Assembly (NCBI GenBank): GCA_031257775.1
Contig: JAIROA010000057.1
Location: forward strand, 1-49,973
From: Synergistaceae bacterium
GTDB lineage: Bacteria; Synergistota; Synergistia; Synergistales; Synergistaceae
Direction of reading: 5' to 3'
Length of the DNA stretch: 49,973 nt
Within the stretch, counting starts at the first letter, position 1. Every line of letters begins with the position of its first letter. The notes below the pieces were generated by a model. It ran no database searches and had not been told where the DNA came from. It was given only the letters and a program-made list of their open reading frames with translations. Of this stretch, positions 41,424 through 47,820 are shown in pieces. Both the position numbers and the translations under genes were made by a program.

Positions 41424-42587
41424 TTAAAGAGCTTCTATGAATTCCTTTATGCGCGAAACGCCTTCCCTGATGTCCGCCTCCGAGCAGGCGTATGATATGC
41501 GCACGTAGCCTGGGGCAAAGAACGCGGCGCCAGGCACCAGCGCGACGTACTTTTCTTCGAGCAGCCTGCGGCAGAACTCCATGTCATCCGGCAGGGGAGT
41601 GTTCCTGATGTCCAGCAAAACGTAAAACGCCCCATCCGGCAGGCCGGCCTTGATGCCCTTTATCCCGGACAAGAGCCCGCAGATGATGTCCCTCCGCGTT
41701 TCAAATTCCGCGCGGTTCTTCAGCACCTCATCCTCCGACTCCTGTATCGCCGCCGCCGCGGCCCACTGGGCTATGGATGACGCGTTGGATGTCAGGTGGC
41801 TCTGGATGTCGTCGATCTTTTTTATCACGTCGCCGGGGCCGAGCGCGTATCCTATCCTCCAGCCCGTCATGCAGTACGCCTTGCTGACGCCGTTGGCGAT
41901 TATCGTCCTGTCTTTGATCTCAGGCGCTGCTTGCAGGATGTTAACGTGCTTGGCGTTCCCGTATACAAGCCGCTCGTATACCTCGTCGAATATAACCCAC
42001 AGGTCATGTTTTATGGCAACGTCCGCGAGCATCCTGAGCGTTTCTTCGGAATATACGGCACCGGTCGGGTTGTTGGGGGTGTTTATTATCATGCCCCTCG
42101 TGCTGCCCGTGATCTTCTTCGCGATCTCGCCCGCCGTCGGGGAGAAACCCGTCGCCGCCGTCTCTACCGACACGGCTTTGCCGCCCGCGAGGCTTACCTG
42201 CTCCACGTAGCTCACCCATGCGGGCGCGAACAGCAGAACCTCGTCGCCCGGATCGACGAGCGCCTGAATCGTCTCGTAGAGCATGGCTTTCACGCCGCAC
42301 GTGACGACGACGTCCCTAGGCTGGTATTCGAGCCCGAACCTTTCTTTGTAGTAAAGGGCGACGTTTTTTTTAAGTTCCGCTATGCCGGAGTTCGGCGTAT
42401 AGTGAGTCTCCCCGCGCTCAATGGCCTTAGCGGCGGCGTCCCCGGCTGCCTTCGGGGTATTGAAATCCGGCTCGCCGGCGCTGAAGGACAGGATGGGCTT
42501 CCCCTGGGCTTTGATCTCTTTCGCTTTGTCGGAGATAGCGAGGGTGGCGGATGGTTTTATATTTATTGCCCGCTGTGAAAGTTTCAA
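41424..42587 (-). CDS. PLP-dependent aminotransferase, class I (aspartate aminotransferase type)
   Basis: 387 residues. Class-I motifs: GEPDFNTP near 38, NTPNNPTGAVYS near 165, DEVYERLVYG near 198, PLP lysine in NGVSKAYCMTGWRIGY near 234, and YVRISYACSE near 365. Probably transfers amino groups from aspartate or related acids. It heads the minus-strand purine operon. TTG at 42587 is chosen: GAGGAG lies 9 bases upstream and it gives the family start KLSQRAINIKPSAT; no ATG lies at the right place. Confidence 0.88.
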   Translation of the reverse strand: MKLSQRAINIKPSATLAISDKAKEIKAQGKPILSFSAGEPDFNTPKAAGDAAAKAIERGETHYTPNSGIAELKKNVALYYKERFGLEYQPRDVVVTCGVKAMLYETIQALVDPGDEVLLFAPAWVSYVEQVSLAGGKAVSVETAATGFSPTAGEIAKKITGSTRGMIINTPNNPTGAVYSEETLRMLADVAIKHDLWVIFDEVYERLVYGNAKHVNILQAAPEIKDRTIIANGVSKAYCMTGWRIGYALGPGDVIKKIDDIQSHLTSNASSIAQWAAAAAIQESEDEVLKNRAEFETRRDIICGLLSGIKGIKAGLPDGAFYVLLDIRNTPLPDDMEFCRRLLEEKYVALVPGAAFFAPGYVRISYACSEADIREGVSRIKEFIEAL

Positions 42588-42620
42588 GACATACAACTCC
42601 TCATGTAATGTAATGACGCG

Positions 42621-42649
42621 ATTATAAAAAATAAAACGGGAGGTGTCTA
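42621..42649 (-). promoter_or_regulatory. Promoter of the aminotransferase/purine operon
   Basis: Minus strand: TAGACA (42644-42649), 17 bases, perfect TATAAT (42621-42626). The leader is too short (about 25 bases) for a purine riboswitch. Confidence 0.75.
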
Positions 42650-42683
42650 TAACGCGGGGGCAGTAATTTGCGGCATACATCCA

Positions 42684-42712
42684 TTGCGGGCGGGGGGATG
42701 TGATGCTACAAT
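42684..42712 (+). promoter_or_regulatory. Promoter of the hibernation-factor gene
   Basis: TTGCGG (42684-42689), 17 bases, TACAAT (42707-42712) preceded by TGC, an extended -10. Confidence 0.65.
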
Positions 42713-42763
42713 CGAATCGCGATGGGCATCGGCACGGAAAAAAACATACTAGGAGGGGTGGCT

Positions 42764-43312
42764 ATGGATGTTCGTTTCGTCACTCGCAACGCTGAGACTT
42801 CCGAAGAGCTGAAAGATTTTATGGAAAAGAAACTTTCCAAAATCGAGAAGTTTTTCAACAAAATTTCAGATGTTCAGATAGTCCTCGATTACAAACGGGG
42901 AATGAATATCATTGAGATCACGGCGAACGTAAATGGCCTTGTCATGAGGGGAGAGGATTATTCCCCGGACATCAGGAAAGCTTTCGACAAGGCGCTCAAA
43001 AATATAGAGAGGCAGGTAAAGCGCCACAAGGATTACCTGAAAGATCGCTCGCACATCAAGAGCCCGGAGATCTCGTTCGGGCTCCCTGCCGATACGTTTG
43101 GCGACAACAGGGATCAGGACGACGTCTCGCCGAAGGACATCGTGAAGATAAAGCGTTTCCCCTTAACGGTCATGCTGCCCGCGGAAGCCACGAGGCAGAT
43201 GGATCTTCTGGGGCACAGCTTCTTTGCGTTCCGCAACGGCGAGACCGGCGAGTTCAACGTAGTCTATAGACGCAATGACGGCGCTTACGGCCTCCTGGAG
43301 CCGCAGGAGTGA
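42764..43312 (+). CDS. hpf: Ribosome hibernation-promoting factor, long form
   Basis: 182 residues. N-terminal S30AE domain (MDVRFVTRNAETSEELKDFMEKKLSKIEKFF, then GEDYSPDIRKAFDKALKNIERQVKRHKD) and C-terminal dimerisation domain (IVKIKRFPLTVMLPAEATRQMDLLGHSFFAFRN). The long form pairs 70S ribosomes into inactive 100S particles in slow growth. ATG 42764 has AGGAGGGG upstream; an earlier in-frame ATG at 42722 is unlikely. Confidence 0.93.
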   Translation: MDVRFVTRNAETSEELKDFMEKKLSKIEKFFNKISDVQIVLDYKRGMNIIEITANVNGLVMRGEDYSPDIRKAFDKALKNIERQVKRHKDYLKDRSHIKSPEISFGLPADTFGDNRDQDDVSPKDIVKIKRFPLTVMLPAEATRQMDLLGHSFFAFRNGETGEFNVVYRRNDGAYGLLEPQE

Positions 43313-43333
43313 CGCGAGTGTTTCCGAATGGCG

Positions 43334-43365
43334 GGGGAAGGCGGCTTCGGCCCCTTCCCTTTTTT
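43334..43365 (+). terminator. Intrinsic terminator after hpf
   Basis: Stem GGGAAGG/CCTTCCC (with G-C extension around a TTCG-like loop), then TTTTTT. It separates hpf from the helicase gene and rules against a helicase start at 43328. Confidence 0.8.
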
Positions 43366-43402
43366 ACTGCTTTTACTGCCGCCCTTAGGCGTTCAGGCTG
43401 TC

Positions 43403-45352
43403 ATGGCTGCGAAAACAAGCGCCCTTAATCAGAAGCAAAAAGAGGCGGTCGAGTGGTGCGACGGGCCGCAGCTCGTCCTGGCCGGCGCCGGGAGCGGCAA
43501 GACGAGGGTGCTTGCCGCTAAGATCGCGCATCTCGTGAAGGAGAAATCGGTGAGGCCGCATAAGATACTCGCCCTCACGTTCACGAACAAAGCGGCCCGC
43601 GAAATGCTCGAGCGAGTCCAGTCGCTCGTCGGGCAAGATCTGCACGGTATGCAGGTCTCGACGTTTCACTCCTGGGGCTTGAGGTTTCTGTACCGCAACA
43701 CGGCTTGCCTGCGCGAGATGGGATACTCCCTGCCGTTCGTGATTTTCGATCGGGGAGACTGCCGCAGCCTAGTAAAGCGCGTCGCGAAGGAGCTTGGGCA
43801 CGACGCCAAGTCCTATGACCCCGGTTATTTTATGGACGTCATATCAAAAGCGAAGACCGGGTGCGACCCCGCATCCCTTGAACCGGACATAGACGAGCGT
43901 TGGCGGCCCCTCTATGAAAAATACTGCGCGGAACTGAAACGTCAGGGTGCCCTGGACTTCGACGACTTAATCGCGCTTCCGCTTCACATGCTCTGCGTGA
44001 AGCGGGACGTGCTTGAGCGCGAGCAGGCCAGCACGCAGTGGATTTTGGTGGACGAATATCAGGACGTGAACGCGCAGCAATACATGCTCTTAAAGCTTCT
44101 GTCCGGGCAGTCGGGGCGCGTGATGGTCGTGGGCGACCCCGATCAGTCGATATACGGCTGGCGCGGGGCGGACATGTCCATAATTTTGCGCTTCGCGGAG
44201 CATTTCCCGGGCGCTCAGGTCGCGGTGCTGGATCAGAACTACAGGTCGACTGGGAACATCCTTGGCGCCGCGAACTATGTGATAAAAAACAACGCCGAAA
44301 GGCCGGAGAAAAAACTATGGACCGCGTCCGGCGAGGGCGCGCCCGTTCAGGTTCTTCTGTCGCTCAACGACTACGACGAGACCGCTTTCATAGCGGGCGA
44401 GATAGAGCGCCTGTCCGTCGATCATGGCTACCGTTACGGAGAGATGTCCATTTTGTACAGGATGAACGCCCTCTCCCGGGGATACGAGCAGTCCCTTTTG
44501 GAGAACGGGATCCCGTACAGGATCGTGCGCGGCGTGTCTTTTTACGAGCGGCGCGAGGTCAAGGATGTCCTCTCCATGCTGCGCCTTGCGGTAAACCCGC
44601 GCGACGCCGCGGCGCTTGAGCGGATAGCGAACGTGCCTCCCCGCGGGCTTGGCAAAAAGGGCGCCGCCGGTCTTGAGGCGTACCTGGCGCTTGCGGCGGG
44701 AGAGCCGGATAGCCTATGGGGCGAGATGCGTGACGCCCCGCCATTTAAAGGGAAAGCGCAGTCCGGGGCTAAGGAGCTTGCCCAGATGATGCTTGGGATT
44801 TTAACGGCCGGCACGATGGAGGGCGCGATCAATTTTATCCTGTATAATTGCGGATATGAGGACTATCTTCGCGAGGAATTCGCGGAGGACTGGGAGGACA
44901 GGGCGGAAAACATCCGCGAGCTGCTTTCCATAATGCCGGAGGGGGATATCGCGGAGGCTCTTGCGCAGGCCGCGCTCTTTACGGATCAGGAGACGGGCCA
45001 GGAGAGTGAGGATAAGGTGAATCTTCTCACGATGCATGCCGCAAAGGGGCTGGAATACCCCGTTGTGTTCATTGCCGGCTTAGAGGAGGGCGTTTTCCCT
45101 GGAGCGAGATCTGTCCTCTCGCGTGACGGCGTAGAAGAGGAACGCAGACTGTGCTACGTCGGCATGACGAGGGCCCGTGAGCGGCTTTATATGTCCGGCG
45201 CCAGGAGCAGGCTGTTATTCGGGCACTTTCAGCGCGCGCCTTTTTCGAGGTTCATAGACGAGCTTCCGGATGACGGCGTTGCGGTTCTCGACAGGACGAA
45301 AGGAAGCGGCAATGCTTACGGTAGCGGTAACAGGCGACGTTGGAGCTGGTAA
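43403..45352 (+). CDS. UvrD/PcrA-type superfamily 1 DNA helicase
   Basis: 649 residues. Helicase motifs in order: LNQKQKEAV (Q), AGAGSGKT (I) near 30, LTFTNKAA (Ia), VDEYQDVN (II) near 213, GDPDQSIYGWRGA (III), DQNYRST (IV), LTMHAAKGLEYPVVFIAG (V) near 558, and EERRLCYVGMTRA (VI) near 597. Unwinds DNA 3' to 5' in repair or replication restart. Somewhat shorter than PcrA, lacking the long C-terminal tail. The ATG at 43403 matches the family start; the ATG at 43328 would put a terminator inside the gene. The ribosome site is weak. Confidence 0.9.
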   Translation: MAAKTSALNQKQKEAVEWCDGPQLVLAGAGSGKTRVLAAKIAHLVKEKSVRPHKILALTFTNKAAREMLERVQSLVGQDLHGMQVSTFHSWGLRFLYRNTACLREMGYSLPFVIFDRGDCRSLVKRVAKELGHDAKSYDPGYFMDVISKAKTGCDPASLEPDIDERWRPLYEKYCAELKRQGALDFDDLIALPLHMLCVKRDVLEREQASTQWILVDEYQDVNAQQYMLLKLLSGQSGRVMVVGDPDQSIYGWRGADMSIILRFAEHFPGAQVAVLDQNYRSTGNILGAANYVIKNNAERPEKKLWTASGEGAPVQVLLSLNDYDETAFIAGEIERLSVDHGYRYGEMSILYRMNALSRGYEQSLLENGIPYRIVRGVSFYERREVKDVLSMLRLAVNPRDAAALERIANVPPRGLGKKGAAGLEAYLALAAGEPDSLWGEMRDAPPFKGKAQSGAKELAQMMLGILTAGTMEGAINFILYNCGYEDYLREEFAEDWEDRAENIRELLSIMPEGDIAEALAQAALFTDQETGQESEDKVNLLTMHAAKGLEYPVVFIAGLEEGVFPGARSVLSRDGVEEERRLCYVGMTRARERLYMSGARSRLLFGHFQRAPFSRFIDELPDDGVAVLDRTKGSGNAYGSGNRRRWSW

Positions 45353-46214
45353 AAGCACGCTAGCCACGATATGGGCCTCGCTTGGCGCGAACGTGGTCGA
45401 CGCGGATGCGCTGGCGAAGGCGCAGTGGCAAAAGCCGGAAGTGTTAAGCCAGGCCGTCGGGCGGTGGGGCGGCGCAGTGTCCCGGGACGGCGCGCCTGTC
45501 CCGGCGGAGATAGCAAAGAGGGCTTTTGCCAGCGAGGAAGAGTATAGATTCATGAATTCGCTCATACATCCCGGCGTCAGGGCCGACATGCGCAGGAAAG
45601 CCGCGTCGTTCCGGGGGCTGTCCGCGGTCGAGATACCGCTTCTGTTCGAGGCCGGGGGCTTCGACTGGATAGACTATATCGTTTACGTGAGCGCGCCCTG
45701 CGATCTGCGGGGCCAGAGGAACGCCTCAAGGGGGCTGGACGGCGCTGAGATAGCGCGGCGCGAGCGCTTTATGGCAAGCAGGGACGAAAAGAAGGCGAAA
45801 TCCGACCTTGTGCTGGTCAATGACGGGGATGCCGAAAGATGGAAGGCAGTCGCCCGAAGCCAGGGGGAAAGGCTCATCGAAATGGCCTCCGTCCGCGAGC
45901 TTACGACATTCTGCGGCTCGCTGGAGGACGCTCAAAGGATAGCGTCGCTCCTCGTGCGGGAACATCTTGCCGCCTGCGCCAATATCTCTCCCGTGAATAG
46001 CTGCTATTACTGGAATGGCAGCATATGCAACGAGCAAGAGTGGAGGATGTCGTGCAAAACGACGGAGCGGGCGCTTGTTCCCGCGATGGAGTGCATCAGG
46101 GCAAATCACCCCTATGAGCTTCCCGCGATAACGTCGGCGGAGCTGTCGCGCTCCGATATCCGCACCTTGGCGTGGATAGCTGACGCGGTTTCTAGGTCAA
46201 TAGAAAGGATGTGA
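45312..46214 (+). CDS. coaE: Fusion: dephospho-CoA kinase (CoaE) + CutA-like domain
   Basis: 300 residues. Residues 1-190 are CoaE: P-loop GDVGAGKST at 7-15, VDADALAKAQW near 32, the EIPLLFEAG motif near 100. CoaE makes CoA from dephospho-CoA. Residues of about 197-300 are CutA1-like: TFCGSLEDAQRIASLLVREHLAACANISP, YYWNGSICNEQEWRMSCKTT, and NHPYELPAI, matching the YWW-G, K-T and HPYE-P pattern of CutA. CutA trimers are linked to divalent-metal tolerance, but their biochemical role is unsettled. The reading frame is continuous across the junction with no internal ribosome site I can see. ATG 45312 lies inside the helicase's 3' end and follows AAGGA. Confidence 0.85.
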   Translation: MLTVAVTGDVGAGKSTLATIWASLGANVVDADALAKAQWQKPEVLSQAVGRWGGAVSRDGAPVPAEIAKRAFASEEEYRFMNSLIHPGVRADMRRKAASFRGLSAVEIPLLFEAGGFDWIDYIVYVSAPCDLRGQRNASRGLDGAEIARRERFMASRDEKKAKSDLVLVNDGDAERWKAVARSQGERLIEMASVRELTTFCGSLEDAQRIASLLVREHLAACANISPVNSCYYWNGSICNEQEWRMSCKTTERALVPAMECIRANHPYELPAITSAELSRSDIRTLAWIADAVSRSIERM

Positions 46215-46221
46215 TGGATGG

Positions 46222-46854
46222 ATGGGATTACTGTCGAATTTCGGCGATCCGAACTGGATAGCCGATTTCCTTCTCAGGCTTCCGGCTGTTCTGTGGGCGC
46301 TCTCTTTCCATGAATTCTGCCACGGATGGGTCGCGTACAAACTAGGCGACAGGACGGCCGCGTTCCAGGGGCGCCTCTCGCTCAACCCGCTGGAGCACCT
46401 CGACCTGGTAGGCACGATCATGCTCGTCGTCCTTGGGTTCGGCTGGGCAAAGCCGGTTCCGGTAAATTCGAGATACTTTAAAAACCCGCGCAGGGACATC
46501 GCGCTCGTCAGCGCGGCTGGCGCGGCAGGGAATTTTCTGACGGCCATAGCCTGCGGGCTCGTTGCGGGCGCGATGCCGTTTTTGATGCACGGCACGATGG
46601 GGCGCTTTTTGGCGCATCTTCTATTTATTAATATAGGCCTGGGCGTTTTCAACCTGATCCCCGTACCGCCGCTGGACGGATCGAAGATTTTGGGCGTCAT
46701 GCTTCCTCCGTCCGCCATGAGGTCGTTTTTTTTCCTGGAACGCTACGGCATGATAATCATCCTCGTCCTTGCCTTCACCGGGATCCTTCAAGTGATAATG
46801 GGCCCGATAGTGATACTGATGGCAAGGCTTCTCGCAAGATCATTCTTTTATTAG
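46222..46854 (+). CDS. M50 (site-2-protease-like) membrane metalloprotease
   Basis: 210 residues, five or so membrane helices. Zinc site H30-E31-x-x-H34 in SFHEFCHGW and the second M50 motif NLIPVPPLDGSKIL near 142. This short class without PDZ domain is widespread and of unknown substrate. AAGGATGTGA is 8 bases upstream of the ATG, seven bases after the preceding stop. Confidence 0.88.
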   Translation: MGLLSNFGDPNWIADFLLRLPAVLWALSFHEFCHGWVAYKLGDRTAAFQGRLSLNPLEHLDLVGTIMLVVLGFGWAKPVPVNSRYFKNPRRDIALVSAAGAAGNFLTAIACGLVAGAMPFLMHGTMGRFLAHLLFINIGLGVFNLIPVPPLDGSKILGVMLPPSAMRSFFFLERYGMIIILVLAFTGILQVIMGPIVILMARLLARSFFY

Positions 46855-46871
46855 GGAGGCAATATCTTATA

Positions 46872-47678
46872 ATGAAAATTCTTCTCACGAACGATGACGG
46901 CGTGATCTCGCAGGGAATCCAGATGATCTCAAAACTCCTGGCGGACAAGGGGTGGCTCTCCGCCGTCGTGGCGCCGGATCGCGATCGCAGCGGCGCGGGG
47001 CATTCGCTCACCGTCGAGCAGCCTGTGCGAGTGCGCCCGCTCGACCCGGGGATGTACCCCGGCGGAGTTTTGGCCTATGCCTGCGACGGCACCCCGACGG
47101 ACTGCGTGAGCATAGGGCTTGACGCGCTCTTCCCTCAGGCGGATTTCGTCGTGTCGGGGATAAACCATGGGCCAAACTTAGGCGACGACGTGACGTACTC
47201 CGGCACAGTCTGCGCGGCGCTAGAGGGCGTGATATTAGGCAGGCCCGCCGTCGCGGTGTCGCTCTGCACGAAGCCCGGCGACACGTTCGGGCATAACATG
47301 ACGGCCGCCATAACCGCGATGATGGTTCTGGAGTACGTCGAAAAGGAAAGGCTTCCGGAGGGCGTATTGCTGAACGTAAACGTCCCGAACGTCATGATAC
47401 GCGACATAAAGGGATTCATGCTCACGAGCAGGGGGAAGAGGAGATACATGGATAAATTCACCTGCGTAAAGGATCCGAGAGGCAAGGACTGCTACTGGCT
47501 GGCCGGAGACGTGGAAGAAGACCATGCCCCAGGCACGGACGTCACCGCCGTCGCGGAGGGCTACGTGTCCGTAACGCCGATATATCTTGACATGACAAAC
47601 TATTCGCTCCTATACGACATGAAATCTGCCGGAGTGGAGGAGAACCTGACGAAATTACTCAAGAAAAATTCAAAATAA
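46872..47678 (+). CDS. surE: 5'/3'-nucleotidase SurE
   Basis: 268 residues. SurE motifs: NDDG at 7-10, APDRDRSGAGHSLT near 36, DGTPTDCV near 75, and SGINHGPNLGDDVTYSGTV near 96. It removes phosphate from nucleoside monophosphates, active in stationary phase. GGAGGC precedes the ATG. Confidence 0.94.
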   Translation: MKILLTNDDGVISQGIQMISKLLADKGWLSAVVAPDRDRSGAGHSLTVEQPVRVRPLDPGMYPGGVLAYACDGTPTDCVSIGLDALFPQADFVVSGINHGPNLGDDVTYSGTVCAALEGVILGRPAVAVSLCTKPGDTFGHNMTAAITAMMVLEYVEKERLPEGVLLNVNVPNVMIRDIKGFMLTSRGKRRYMDKFTCVKDPRGKDCYWLAGDVEEDHAPGTDVTAVAEGYVSVTPIYLDMTNYSLLYDMKSAGVEENLTKLLKKNSK

Positions 47679-47722
47679 CCTCATTCGTCCTTATTCGTCC
47701 GTCAATATTATATGCCCGTTGC

Positions 47723-47790
47723 GTTGCCGTCGCTGTGACGGCAACAGTGCTGGCCCCCGCCTCCACGCGACGAGGGCCTAAAAATCTTTT
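47723..47790. terminator. Two hairpins between surE and the convergent surface-protein gene
   Basis: Hairpin one: perfect 9 bp stem GTTGCCGTC/GACGGCAAC (47723-47745), loop of 5, no T-tail. Hairpin two: GGCCC/GGGCC from about 47754, followed by TAAAAATCTTTT. Together they probably end transcripts from one or both sides. Confidence 0.5.
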
Positions 47791-47820
47791 CAATGATCTA
47801 TTGCTTTGCGCACTCCAACT

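Noticed and set aside
42588-42643. Purine riboswitch before the purine operon
   Set aside because: The leader after the predicted start is only about 25 bases and lacks any purine-aptamer conserved segments.
43328-43402. Upstream start for the helicase at ATG 43328
   Set aside because: The extra 25 residues would be encoded by a strong terminator (GC stem plus T6) and are not part of the helicase family start.
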